Below are positions 9,331 to 17,878 of a DNA stretch of 49,909 nt, piece by piece. The position numbers and the translations under genes were made by a program. A model generated the notes under the pieces. It was not told where the DNA came from and searched no databases. It was given only the letters and a program-made list of their open reading frames with translations. Within the stretch, counting starts at the first letter, position 1. Each line of letters opens with the position of its first letter. The DNA comes from Variovorax sp. KBW07 (GTDB lineage: Bacteria > Pseudomonadota > Gammaproteobacteria > Burkholderiales > Burkholderiaceae_C): the NCBI RefSeq assembly GCF_003852515.1, contig NZ_QAJK01000089.1, forward strand, positions 1-49,909. The letters are read 5' to 3'.

Positions 9331-9419
9331 CCCCAGGCTGCGCGCACTTCGTGTCGCTTCTCCAACCCCCTCGCCGGGGGCAACACCAGCGGCCCGGCAA
9401 AGCCGGTTCCGCGGTGTTT
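9331..9419. repeat. Structured ~90-bp intergenic repeat, copy 1
   Basis: This element is nearly identical to 25071-25158. It contains a CCCCC/GGGGG hairpin (9366-9370 with 9376-9380) and a longer hairpin in which AACACC, CGG and CCGGC pair with GCCGG, CCG and GGTGTT (9382-9418). It fills the gap between the convergent acdS and pyk genes, so it may act as a two-way terminator, although there is no clear T run. Confidence 0.82.
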
Positions 9420-9432
9420 CTGAAAGTACCCG

Positions 9433-10881
9433 TCAGCTCGCCCGGCAGATCTTCAGCATGTTGGTGCCGCCCGGGGCACCCATCGGCTCGCCGCAGGTGA
9501 TGGCGTACACGTCGCCGGTCTGGACGATGCCGCGCTTCTTCAGATGGGCTTCGGCCTGCTCGAGCGCGGTGTCGCGGTCGGTCTGCGAATCCATCAGCAG
9601 CGGGCGCACGTTGCGGTACAGCGCCAGCTTGCGCTGGGTGGCCAGGCGCGAGGTCAGCGCGTACATGGGAATGTGCGCGCGGTGGCGGCTCATCCACAGC
9701 ATGGTGGCGCCCGACTCGGTCAGCGCCACGATGGCCTTGGCGCCCAGGTGGTGCGCCGTGAACAGCGCGCCCATGGCAATCGACTGGTCGATGCGGCTGT
9801 AGGTCTTGCCGCTGAAGTCGGCGTCGAGCGTCTTGTCTTCGGCGGCCTCTGCGGCCTCGCAGATGCGGCTCATTTCCTGCACGGTTTCGAGCGGGTAGCG
9901 GCCCGAGGCGGTTTCGGCCGAGAGCATCACGGCGTCGGTGCCGTCGAGCACGGCGTTGGCCACGTCGCTCACTTCGGCGCGCGTGGGCACGGGGTTGGTG
10001 ATCATCGACTCCATCATCTGGGTCGCGGTGATGACCACCTTGTCCATGTCGCGCGCCATGCGGATCATTTTTTTCTGCAGCGCGGGCACGGCGGCATTGC
10101 CGACTTCAACGGCCAGGTCGCCACGCGCGACCATGATGCCGTCGCTGGCACGCAGGATTTCTTCCAGCTTGGGAATGGCCTCGGCGCGCTCGATCTTGGC
10201 GATCATGCCGGGCTTGTGGCCGAACTCGGCGGCCGCCACGTTGCACAGCTGGCGCGCCATTTCCATGTCGGTCGCGTTCTTGGGAAAGCTCACGGCCACG
10301 TAGTCGGCCTGGAAGCTCATCGCGGTCTTGATGTCTTCCATGTCCTTGGCGGTGAGCGCCGGCGCCGTGAGGCCGCCGCCCTGCTTGTTGATGCCCTTGT
10401 TGTTCGACAGCTCGCCGCCCAGCTTGACCGTGGTGTGCACGGCTTCGCCGCGAACGGCGTCAACGGTCAGCACGATCAGGCCGTCGTTCAGCAGCAGCTT
10501 GTCGCCGGGCTTTACGTCGCGCGGCAGGTCCTTGTAGTCCAGGCCCACGGCGTCGATGTCGCCCAGCTCGGTGCGGGAGGCGTCGAGCACAAACTTGGCG
10601 CCCGGCTCCAGCCAGACCTTGCCCTGCGCGAACTTGCCGACGCGGATCTTCGGGCCCTGCAGGTCGGCCATGATGGCCACTTCGCGCCCCACCTTGCGGG
10701 CAGCTTCGCGCACCATGGCGGCACGGTCGATGTGGTCCTGCGCCGTACCGTGGCTGAAATTGAGCCGCACCACGCTGACCTTGGCCAGGATCATCTGCTC
10801 CAGCAGTTCCGGCGTGTTGGACGCCGGACCGAGCGTGGCAACGATCTTGGTGGCGTGGCGGGGGATGCGGTCCGTGCTCAT
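9433..10881 (-). CDS. pyk: Pyruvate kinase
   Basis: Pyruvate kinase transfers phosphate from phosphoenolpyruvate to ADP, the last ATP-yielding step of glycolysis. The 482-residue protein begins RHATKIVATLGPASN and shows RLNFSHG, the substrate- and metal-binding block AIPKLEEILRASDGIMVARGDLAVE, and ITATQMMESMITNPVPTRAEVSDVANAVLDGTDAVMLSAETASG. The C-terminal domain ends at CGEPMGAPGGTNMLKICRAS. It is downstream of pgk on the same strand across a 95-bp gap that includes TGTATACA, a perfect 8-bp palindrome that may be part of its own promoter. Confidence 0.96.
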   Translation of the reverse strand: MSTDRIPRHATKIVATLGPASNTPELLEQMILAKVSVVRLNFSHGTAQDHIDRAAMVREAARKVGREVAIMADLQGPKIRVGKFAQGKVWLEPGAKFVLDASRTELGDIDAVGLDYKDLPRDVKPGDKLLLNDGLIVLTVDAVRGEAVHTTVKLGGELSNNKGINKQGGGLTAPALTAKDMEDIKTAMSFQADYVAVSFPKNATDMEMARQLCNVAAAEFGHKPGMIAKIERAEAIPKLEEILRASDGIMVARGDLAVEVGNAAVPALQKKMIRMARDMDKVVITATQMMESMITNPVPTRAEVSDVANAVLDGTDAVMLSAETASGRYPLETVQEMSRICEAAEAAEDKTLDADFSGKTYSRIDQSIAMGALFTAHHLGAKAIVALTESGATMLWMSRHRAHIPMYALTSRLATQRKLALYRNVRPLLMDSQTDRDTALEQAEAHLKKRGIVQTGDVYAITCGEPMGAPGGTNMLKICRAS

Positions 10882-10976
10882 GAAGGTAGTCTCCGTTTTG
10901 TATTCGCTACTGTATACACTTTGTGTGTCTGACGGAAGTCACCCCATGGGTTTTCCCGCCGCCGCCACGGCCGGGG

Positions 10977-12170
10977 TCAGCCGGCTGCGCGCCTGGCCAG
11001 GATCTCGAAGGCCGGCAGCGTCTTGCCTTCCAGCACTTCGAGAAACGCGCCGCCGCCGGTCGAGATGTAGCCCACGTCTTTTTCGATGCCGTACTTGGCG
11101 ATGGCTGCGAGCGTGTCGCCGCCGCCGGCGATCGAGAACGCGCTGCTCTCGGCAATGGCCTGCGCGATGGCCTTGGTGCCGCCCGCGAAGGCGTCGAACT
11201 CGAACACGCCCACAGGGCCGTTCCAGACGATGGTGCCGGCTTCGCGCAGTTGCGCGGCCAGGATGGCGGAGGTCTTGGGGCCGATGTCGAGGATCAGGTC
11301 GTCGTCGGCCACGTCGTTCGCGTCCTTGACGGTGGCGACCGCATCGGCCGCGAAGGTCTTGGCCGTGACCACGTCCACCGGAATCGGCACGTCGGCGCCG
11401 CGTGCGCGCATGGCGTCGATCACCGCCTTGGCCTGGTCCAGCAGGTCGGGCTCGGCCAGCGACTTGCCGATCTTCAGGCCGGCCGCCAGCATGAAGGTGT
11501 TGGCAATGCCGCCACCGACGATCAGTTGGTCGACATTGGCCGACAGGCTCTTGAGGATGGTCAGCTTGGTGCTGACCTTCGAGCCCGCCACGATGGCCAC
11601 CAGCGGCCGCTTGGGCTGCGCCAGCGCCTTGGTGATGGCGTCCATCTCGGCGGCCAGCAGCGGGCCGGCCGCGGCGATCTTCGCGAACTGCGCAATGCCG
11701 TAGGTGGTGGCCTCGGCGCGGTGCGCGGTGCCGAAGGCGTCGTTCACGTAGATGTCGGTCAGCGCGGCCAGCTTGCGGGCCAGCGCCTCGTCGTTCTTCT
11801 TCTCGCCCTTGTTGACGCGGCAGTTCTCGAGCAGCACGACCTGGCCGGGCTTCACGTCGACGCCGTCGACCCAGTTGGCGACCAGCGGCACCTCGCGGCC
11901 GAGCAGTTCGCCCAGGCGCTTGGCCACGGGAGCCAACGAGTCTTCGGGCTTGAATTCGCCTTCGGTCGGGCGGCCCAGGTGCGAGGTGACCATCACGGCC
12001 GCGCCGGCGTCGAGTGCCAGCTGGATGCAGGGCACCGAGGCGCGCACGCGCGTGTCTTCGTTGATGTTGCCGGCGTCGTCTTGCGGCACGTTGAGGTCGG
12101 CACGGATGAAAACGCGCTGGCCGGCGGCCTTGCCTTGCGCACAAAGGTCGGTGAATCGAATGACGTTCAT
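10977..12170 (-). CDS. pgk: Phosphoglycerate kinase
   Basis: PGK interconverts 1,3-bisphosphoglycerate + ADP and 3-phosphoglycerate + ATP. The 397-residue product starts [32 protein letters not shown] and contains [38 protein letters not shown], the nucleotide-binding [23 protein letters not shown] and the C-terminal GGGDTLAAI and [15 protein letters not shown] chose the ATG at 12170; the 12 extra residues possible upstream are not conserved family sequence. It lies upstream of pyk on the same strand. Upstream is the separately transcribed lysR gene. Confidence 0.97.
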   Translation of the reverse strand: MNVIRFTDLCAQGKAAGQRVFIRADLNVPQDDAGNINEDTRVRASVPCIQLALDAGAAVMVTSHLGRPTEGEFKPEDSLAPVAKRLGELLGREVPLVANWVDGVDVKPGQVVLLENCRVNKGEKKNDEALARKLAALTDIYVNDAFGTAHRAEATTYGIAQFAKIAAAGPLLAAEMDAITKALAQPKRPLVAIVAGSKVSTKLTILKSLSANVDQLIVGGGIANTFMLAAGLKIGKSLAEPDLLDQAKAVIDAMRARGADVPIPVDVVTAKTFAADAVATVKDANDVADDDLILDIGPKTSAILAAQLREAGTIVWNGPVGVFEFDAFAGGTKAIAQAIAESSAFSIAGGGDTLAAIAKYGIEKDVGYISTGGGAFLEVLEGKTLPAFEILARRAAG

Positions 12171-12261
12171 GGATCTGGAGGTGGTGGAAGACGGGTCGGC
12201 CTGCATTGTAGGTTTGGCCCCACGGCGCCCCTGAGCGCCTCATGCGCTTTCCCGATGCTTT

Positions 12262-13170
12262 TCAGCCCTTCTGCTGGGCCTTGGCGAAACGCTCGAGAAT
12301 TTCCACGAAGCTCGCCGCCGCCGGGGACAGCGTGCGCCGCGCCGCGCTGTAGACGCACACCTCGCGGTGGAAGTCCGGCGATTCGAGCCGCACCATCTGC
12401 AGCCCATGGGCGCGCACCAGCGGCGCCGAATAGGTCGGGCACACGGTGAGCCCGAGCCCCGACGCCACCATGCCAAGCGCGGTCGTCATGTACGACACCT
12501 CCTGGGTGCCGGGGCGCAGCATGTACGCGCGCTCGGCCGGCGCCAGCTCGGGCAGCACGCGCTGGCGAAAGTCGCGCGTGGGCGCAATGAAGGTGTAGGG
12601 CTCCAGCTCGTGCCAGCGCACCTTGCGGCGCTTTGCAAAGGCGTGCCCCGGCGGGCAGATCAGCCAGTGGCGGTCGCGGAACAGCGTGCGGCGCTCGATG
12701 GCGCCGTCGTCGGTGGCCACGTCCTGCCCCACGGCCAGCTCGACGTCGCCGGCCATCACGCCCGCGAGCAGGTGCTCGGGCAGCGTGTCGGCCAGCCGCA
12801 CGTCGATGTCGGGGTACGCCTCGCGGTAGACGGCAATCACGCGCGGCATCAGCGTGCAGGCCATGAGCTGCGGCGCTGCAAGCCGTAGCAAGCCTTTCTT
12901 CTTGTCACGCAGGTCGGTCACGCCGGCCACCGCGCTGCTGAGGTCGCCGAGCAGCCGGTGCACCGACGGCAGGAACTCCCGCCCCGCGTCCGACAGCTGC
13001 ACGCGGCGCGTGTGCCGGTCGAACAGCTGCACGCCCATTTCGCGCTCGAGTTCGCGCACCAGCACGCTGAGCGCCGACTGCGTGAGGTGCAGCTGCTGCG
13101 CCGCCGCGGTGAAGCTGCCGGTTTCGGCCACGGCGGCAAAGGCGCGCAATTGGCGCAAGGTCAGATTCAT
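12262..13170 (-). CDS. LysR-type transcriptional regulator
   Basis: The 302-residue protein has an N-terminal winged helix-turn-helix (MNLTLRQLRAFAAVAETGSFTAAAQQLHLTQSALSVLVRELE) and a two-lobed periplasmic-binding-like effector domain (residues about 90-295). It is transcribed away from the catabolic operon that starts at 13255, with 84 bp between start codons. That is the usual LysR layout, in which the regulator represses itself and activates the divergent genes when it binds a pathway intermediate. The effector is probably the aromatic substrate or a product of the operon, which is an inference. Confidence 0.92.
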   Translation of the reverse strand: MNLTLRQLRAFAAVAETGSFTAAAQQLHLTQSALSVLVRELEREMGVQLFDRHTRRVQLSDAGREFLPSVHRLLGDLSSAVAGVTDLRDKKKGLLRLAAPQLMACTLMPRVIAVYREAYPDIDVRLADTLPEHLLAGVMAGDVELAVGQDVATDDGAIERRTLFRDRHWLICPPGHAFAKRRKVRWHELEPYTFIAPTRDFRQRVLPELAPAERAYMLRPGTQEVSYMTTALGMVASGLGLTVCPTYSAPLVRAHGLQMVRLESPDFHREVCVYSAARRTLSPAAASFVEILERFAKAQQKG

Positions 13171-13178
13171 ATGGTTAT

Positions 13179-13194
13179 TTCATCAATCGATGAA
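13179..13194. promoter_or_regulatory. Palindromic operator candidate for the LysR regulator
   Basis: TTCATCAATCGATGAA is a 6-4-6 perfect inverted repeat in the AT-rich stretch between lysR and the VOC gene. ATTGCATCAT at 13204-13213 resembles a further half site. The AT content is far above that of the surrounding sequence. Dyads of this kind are typical LysR recognition and activation boxes. Confidence 0.6.
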
Positions 13195-13254
13195 TTAATT
13201 TCGATTGCATCATAAGACGCGGCATCGCCCAATCGGGGCTCACCGGAGACACGC

Positions 13255-13845
13255 ATGCCGACGACTGCCGCAACGGCCCCACTCACCACGTCAACCACGA
13301 CGCCAACCACGCCGCTCGCGCCCCCCGTGCGCGGGCTGCACCACTTCGCCTGGCGCTGCCGCGACAGCGAAGAAACGCGCCAGTTCTACGAAGACCTGCT
13401 GGGCCTGCCGCTGGCCCACGTCATCAAGAGCGACCACGTGCCGAGCACGGGCGAGTACTGCCCCTACGTGCACATCTTTTTCCAGATGCGCGACGGCTCG
13501 TACATCGCCTTCTTCGACCTGGGCGACGACATTGCCGCGCTGCCTTCGCCGAACACGCCTTCCTGGGTGAACCACATCGCGCTGCGCGTCGATTCGGTGG
13601 CCGATCTGCTTGCTGCCAAGGCACGGCTCGAAGGCGCCGGCATCGAGGTGCTGGGCGTGACCGACCACCACATCATCGAGTCGATCTACTTCTTCGATCC
13701 CAACGGCATCCGCGTGGAGCTGACCACGCCGACCGTGCCGCAGGCCGAGATGGACGCGCACGCGCTGCGCGCCCGTGCGGACCTCGATGCGTGGACCGTG
13801 CGCAAGGCACAACTGCGTGCGGCGAAAGGCGTTGCGAATGGCTGA
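13255..13845 (+). CDS. VOC-family protein, probable extradiol-type ring-cleavage dioxygenase
   Basis: The 196-residue protein has a Thr/Pro-rich N-terminus (residues 1-25) and one vicinal-oxygen-chelate domain. Likely metal ligands are His30 (GLHHFAW), His107 (VNHIALRV) and Glu155 (GIRVE), the 2-His-1-Glu set of type I extradiol dioxygenases. Residues 136-155 (THR-x-HIS, then IYFFDP, G and E) fit the extradiol signature as I recall it: [GNTIV]-x-H-x(5,7)-[LIVMF]-Y-x(2)-[DENTA]-P-x-[GP]-x(2,3)-E. It heads an operon with a flavin hydroxylase, which supports ring cleavage. A glyoxalase or isomerase role remains possible, and the single-domain form is shorter than classic two-domain enzymes. Confidence 0.75.
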   Translation: MPTTAATAPLTTSTTTPTTPLAPPVRGLHHFAWRCRDSEETRQFYEDLLGLPLAHVIKSDHVPSTGEYCPYVHIFFQMRDGSYIAFFDLGDDIAALPSPNTPSWVNHIALRVDSVADLLAAKARLEGAGIEVLGVTDHHIIESIYFFDPNGIRVELTTPTVPQAEMDAHALRARADLDAWTVRKAQLRAAKGVANG

Positions 13846-14959
13846 GCTGCAACTCGCCGTCATCGATGTGAAGCCCGGCGCGTCGATGGAGAGCCAGTCG
13901 GGCCTGCAGCTGCTGCGCCCGCGCATCTACGGCGCCTTTCGCGCACCGCAGGGCCCGAAAAAAATCGCGGCCATCGTGATGCACCCGACCAGCAATTTCA
14001 TGGGCCACTACCTGATCGAGCCGCTGGCCGAGCGCGGCATCTGCTGCATGGGCCTGAACTCGCGCTTCGTCGGCAACGACACGGTGCTGCTGATGGAACG
14101 CGCCATCCAGGACCTGGGCGCCGGCGTGCAATACCTGCGCGCGGCCGGCTACGAGAAGGTGCTGCTGGTCGGCAACTCGGGCGGTGCCGCGCTCGCCGCC
14201 TTCTACCAGGCGCAGGCCGAGAAGCTCACGGCCACGCACCTGCCCGACGGCGATCCCACGCACCTGCACCCAAGCGACCTTCCGCCCGTGGACGGCATCG
14301 CGCTGTGCGCCGCGCACCTGGGCCGCACGCGGCTGATGCGCGACTGGATCGACCCTTCGGTCACCGACGAGCACGACCCGCTCTCGGTCGACCCCGACCT
14401 GGACATGTACGACCCGCGCCATCGCATGCCCTACGACGCCGGCTTTCTCGCGCGCTTCAGCGCGGCACAGAAGGCACGGCTGGACCGCATCGAGCAGTGG
14501 GCCGTCGACCGGCTGGCAATGCTGCGCCGCACGCCGGGTGCGCCGCGCGACCAGGCCTTCGTCGTCTACCGCACGCACGCCGATCCGCGCTGCGTCGACC
14601 TCTCGCTCGACGCCAACGACCGGCTGCCCGGCAGCGTGTGGGGCGATGCGCGACAGGTGAACTACTCGGCCAATGCGATGGGACGCACCACGTCATTGAC
14701 GGCGTTCCTCTCGCAGTGGTCGTCGCGCTCCCAGGCCGACGGGCCGACCAACCTTGCGCGCACCACGGTGCCCAAGCTGCTGCTGACCTACACCGGCGAC
14801 CAGTCGACCTTTCCGAGCACGCGCGACGCGTGGATGGCCGCCGGCGGATCGCGCATCCGCAATGTCGACATCGTGAGCGGCAACCACTACCTGGCCGGCC
14901 AGCCGCATCTGATTCCGAAGGCAGCCGACGCCATTGCCGAGTTTGCTCACGCGCTGTAG
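13838..14959 (+). CDS. Alpha/beta hydrolase of the catabolic operon
   Basis: The 373-residue product has the nucleophile elbow GNSGGAAL in the segment KVLLVGNSGGAALAAFYQAQ, an Asp candidate in LLLTYTGDQSTFP and a C-terminal His in VSGNHYLAGQP. A long middle section (residues about 130-270) looks like an enlarged cap. The ATG at 13838 overlaps the VOC stop by 8 bases, so the two are probably translated together. Following a ring-cleavage candidate, the simplest role is C-C bond or ester hydrolysis of the cleavage product. No signal peptide is visible, so it is cytoplasmic. Its substrate is unknown. Confidence 0.8.
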   Translation: MAELQLAVIDVKPGASMESQSGLQLLRPRIYGAFRAPQGPKKIAAIVMHPTSNFMGHYLIEPLAERGICCMGLNSRFVGNDTVLLMERAIQDLGAGVQYLRAAGYEKVLLVGNSGGAALAAFYQAQAEKLTATHLPDGDPTHLHPSDLPPVDGIALCAAHLGRTRLMRDWIDPSVTDEHDPLSVDPDLDMYDPRHRMPYDAGFLARFSAAQKARLDRIEQWAVDRLAMLRRTPGAPRDQAFVVYRTHADPRCVDLSLDANDRLPGSVWGDARQVNYSANAMGRTTSLTAFLSQWSSRSQADGPTNLARTTVPKLLLTYTGDQSTFPSTRDAWMAAGGSRIRNVDIVSGNHYLAGQPHLIPKAADAIAEFAHAL

Positions 14960-14966
14960 ACACCCC

Positions 14967-16634
14967 ATGGAAAACTTTGCTTTTGCACCGGCCTACGAGC
15001 TGCCGGCCTGGCCCTTCGTGCCTCCGCCCGAACTGGGCAGCCCGACTGTCGTCCGGCATCCGATCGTGATCGTCGGCGCGGGGCCTTCGGGCCTCACGCT
15101 GGCCTGCGACCTGGCGCAACGCGGCGTGCACGCGGTGCTGCTCGACGAAGACGACACCGTCGGCGTGCGCGGTGCGTCGTCGCGCGGCATCTGCTATGCG
15201 CAGAAGAGCCTGGAGATCTTCGAGCGCCTGGGCATCTACGAGCGCATCGCGGCCAAGGGCATCACCTGGTCGTTCGGGCGCACCTTCTCGGGCGAACAGG
15301 AGGTCTACAACTTCAACCTGCAGGCGAACAGCGTTTCGAAGCAGCCGCCGTTCATCAACCTGCAGCAGTTCTATGTGGAGTGGTTCCTGGTCGAGCGCAT
15401 CCTCGAACTGGGACGCACCGACGTGCGCTGGAAGAGCCGCGTGACCCACGTCGAACCGCTGCGCGACGGTGTGCGCATCGACATCGAGACGCCCGCCGGC
15501 AGCTACAGCATCGAGGCCGACCACCTCATCGACGCCACGGGCGCCAACAGCCCGATCCGCACGCAGCTCGGCATCGAGGCGCACGCCTCGCGCAGCACCG
15601 ACCGCTGGTGCATCAGCGACGTGCGCTTCAAGAAGCCGCTGCCGACCGAACGCTGGACCTGGGTCGACGCGCCCTTCAACGAAGGCCGTGGCGTCTGGCA
15701 GCACCTGATGGCCGACGGCGTGTGGCGCATCGACTACCAGATGCCGGAAGATTGCGACACGGCCCACATCAGCAAGCCCGAAGTGGCGGGCGCGCGGCTG
15801 CGCGAGCAGCTCGGGCCGGGCGTGGAGTTCGAGTTCGTGTGGATCGGTCCGTATGGCTACCGCGACCACCTGCTCGACAGCTTTCGCCACGGCCATGTGT
15901 TCTTCATCGGCGATGCGGCCCATGTGGTGAGCCCGTTCGGCGCGCGCGGCGGCAACAGCGGCATCCAGGACGCAGCAAACCTCGGATGGAAGCTGGCGCT
16001 GGTCGCGCAGGGGAAGGCCGGTGACGCGCTGCTCGACAGCTACGACGCCGAGCGCCAGCCTGCGGCACGGCAGAACCTTGAAGTGACGAGCCGCTCGGCC
16101 CGCTTCCTTGCGCCGCGCTCGCCGGCCGAGCACACGCTGCGGCGCGCCGTGGTGGCGCTGGCTGCGCGCCATCCGTTTGCGCGGGCGCTGGTGAACACCG
16201 GTCGCATGTCGGTCGCGAACGACTATCCGGCGGCAGCGCAATTGCCCGACGGCGCGCGCTCGGTGCAGAACCTGCCGCTGCGCTGGGCCGGTGGGCGCGA
16301 GACGACGCTGATGCAATTGCTGGCCGAGGGAACGCAATGCATCGGCCTGTGGTTCGCGCCGACGCGCGGCGAGGCCGACGCCGCCCTCGAAGCGACGGCC
16401 TCGCTGCCGCTGCGCCTCATTGCCGTGGGCGGCGACAGCGACCTGCCGACGCTGCAAGCCGACGAAAAGCTCGCGCGGCATCTGGGCATCGGCGAAGAAG
16501 CGGGCGGCCTCGTTCTGGTTCGGCCCGACGCCTACCGCGCCGCCGTGCTGGCGCAAGCCACGCCGCAAGCCATCGTTGCCGCGCTGCGCACGGCACTCGC
16601 TCACAACGCCAACAACGACCACGGCGCCCCATGA
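14967..16634 (+). CDS. FAD-dependent aromatic hydroxylase, MhpA/PheA-like
   Basis: The 555-residue protein belongs to the class A flavin monooxygenases. It has the FAD-binding GAGPSGLTLACDLAQRG at residues 37-53 and the second FAD motif FFIGDAAHVVSPFGARGGNSGIQDAANLGWKLALV at about 310-345, followed by DSYDAERQPAARQNL. The C-terminal 120 residues form a thioredoxin-like domain, as in MhpA and phenol hydroxylase. Such enzymes use NAD(P)H and oxygen to add a hydroxyl group to an already hydroxylated ring, which creates the diol that an extradiol enzyme cleaves. It starts 7 bp after the hydrolase stop and overlaps the next gene as ATGA. The substrate cannot be read from sequence. Confidence 0.88.
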   Translation: MENFAFAPAYELPAWPFVPPPELGSPTVVRHPIVIVGAGPSGLTLACDLAQRGVHAVLLDEDDTVGVRGASSRGICYAQKSLEIFERLGIYERIAAKGITWSFGRTFSGEQEVYNFNLQANSVSKQPPFINLQQFYVEWFLVERILELGRTDVRWKSRVTHVEPLRDGVRIDIETPAGSYSIEADHLIDATGANSPIRTQLGIEAHASRSTDRWCISDVRFKKPLPTERWTWVDAPFNEGRGVWQHLMADGVWRIDYQMPEDCDTAHISKPEVAGARLREQLGPGVEFEFVWIGPYGYRDHLLDSFRHGHVFFIGDAAHVVSPFGARGGNSGIQDAANLGWKLALVAQGKAGDALLDSYDAERQPAARQNLEVTSRSARFLAPRSPAEHTLRRAVVALAARHPFARALVNTGRMSVANDYPAAAQLPDGARSVQNLPLRWAGGRETTLMQLLAEGTQCIGLWFAPTRGEADAALEATASLPLRLIAVGGDSDLPTLQADEKLARHLGIGEEAGGLVLVRPDAYRAAVLAQATPQAIVAALRTALAHNANNDHGAP

Positions 16635-16837
16635 ACACCGAGCCCCGCATCCCCGACCCCGACGGCTTCTACGCCGCCCTGCTGGCCGCGCACGAAGGCC
16701 TGAGCGAGTCCCGGAGCGCCGACCTCAACGCCCGCCTCGTGCTGCTGCTGGCCAACCAGTGCGCCGACCAGGCCGTGCTGCTGGCCTGCATCCGCGCGGC
16801 CGCCGAAGACAACCCCACGACGAACCACACCCCATGA
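16631..16837 (+). CDS. DUF2783 small protein
   Basis: This 68-residue protein (MNTEPRIPDPDGFYAALLAAHEGLS..., LNARLVLLLANQCADQAVLLACIRAA) matches what I know of the DUF2783 family: short, helical and usually beside a flavin monooxygenase. It overlaps both neighbours by ATGA (16631-16634 and 16834-16837), which shows it is a real, translationally coupled gene and not filler. It has no cysteine pair or catalytic motif. A partner or stabiliser of the flavin hydroxylase is a reasonable guess; no function has been shown that I know of. Confidence 0.85.
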   Translation: MNTEPRIPDPDGFYAALLAAHEGLSESRSADLNARLVLLLANQCADQAVLLACIRAAAEDNPTTNHTP

Positions 16838-17814
16838 GCGCCAACGTTTCTTTCGCTTCTGCCTCGGACACCCGCGAGCAGAAGCCCCGGCTGCGCGAAC
16901 TCGCGCCCGATGTGTACGGCTACATCAGCGACTTCGATCCCAACTGCGGCTTCGTCGTCGGCGACGAGCAGGTGGTGCTGATCGACACGCGCCCCACGCC
17001 GCGCATGGCGCGCGACTTTCTTGCGGCCATCCGCACGGTGACCGACAAGCCGATCAGGACCATCGTGCTCACGCACTACCACGCGGTGCGCGTGATGGGC
17101 GCCAGCGCCTTCGACGAGGTGCAGGCCATCATCGCGAGCAACGGCACGCTGGACTGGATCCGCACGCGCGGCCAGGTCGATTTCGATTCGGAGGTGGGCC
17201 GCTTCCCGCGCCTGTTCGCGGGCGTGGAAGAGATTCCGGGCCTGACGTATCCGACCCAGAGCTTCCAGGGCGAGATGAGCCTGTGGCTCGGCCCGCGCCC
17301 CGGCACGGGCCGCGAGCTGCGGCTGATGGCGCTGGGCCGTGGCCACTCCAGCGGCGACACGGTCGCGTGGCTGCCCGACTGCGGCGTGCTGTTCTCGGGC
17401 GACGTGGTCGAGAACCACTGCGGCGTGTACGCGGGCGATGCCTACATCGGCGACTGGGCCGGCACGCTCGACGCGGTGCTGGCGCTGAAGCCGCGCGTGC
17501 TGGTGCCCGGGCGCGGCGCGGTGCTGCAGGACGAAGCCGCCTGCGCCGGGGCCATCGGACTGACCAAGGCTTTTCTCTCGACGCTGCTGGACAGCGTGCG
17601 CGCCGGCATTGCCGCCGGCGAGACGCTGCGCGGCTGCTTCGCGCGCGCCGAGGCCGCCATGATGCCGCGCTTCGGCGACTGGCCCGTGTTCCAGCACGTG
17701 CTGCCCTTCGACGTGTCGCGCGCCTACGACGAGCTGCGCGGCATCGAGCACCCGGTGGTGTGGACCGCCGAGCGCGATCGCGAGCTCTGGCAGGTGCTGC
17801 GCGGAGAAACCTGA
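16834..17814 (+). CDS. Metallo-beta-lactamase-fold protein with an incomplete metal site
   Basis: The 326-residue protein has the MBL fold, but only half the usual ligands. The HxHxDH motif reads THYHAVR: His81 and His83 are kept, while the Asp is Val85 and the next His is Arg86. His171 (GRGHSSGD) and Asp190 (FSGDVV) are kept. The last His, normally in VPGHG, is Arg227 (VPGRG). This leaves metal site 1 and empties site 2. A hydrolase with one metal ion acting on a lactone, ester or thioester intermediate is possible, as is a non-hydrolytic role. It is the last gene of the overlapping operon and 64 bp before the Bug receptor. Confidence 0.85.
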   Translation: MSANVSFASASDTREQKPRLRELAPDVYGYISDFDPNCGFVVGDEQVVLIDTRPTPRMARDFLAAIRTVTDKPIRTIVLTHYHAVRVMGASAFDEVQAIIASNGTLDWIRTRGQVDFDSEVGRFPRLFAGVEEIPGLTYPTQSFQGEMSLWLGPRPGTGRELRLMALGRGHSSGDTVAWLPDCGVLFSGDVVENHCGVYAGDAYIGDWAGTLDAVLALKPRVLVPGRGAVLQDEAACAGAIGLTKAFLSTLLDSVRAGIAAGETLRGCFARAEAAMMPRFGDWPVFQHVLPFDVSRAYDELRGIEHPVVWTAERDRELWQVLRGET

Positions 17815-17878
17815 TGTGACCTGACCCGACCTGCCCCGATCCGACCGATTTCAAAACAAGCAACGGAGACAAGAGACG

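Noticed and set aside
10900-10925. TGTATACA palindrome upstream of pyk as an operator
   Set aside because: It may just be part of a promoter; no second site or regulator gene supports an operator.
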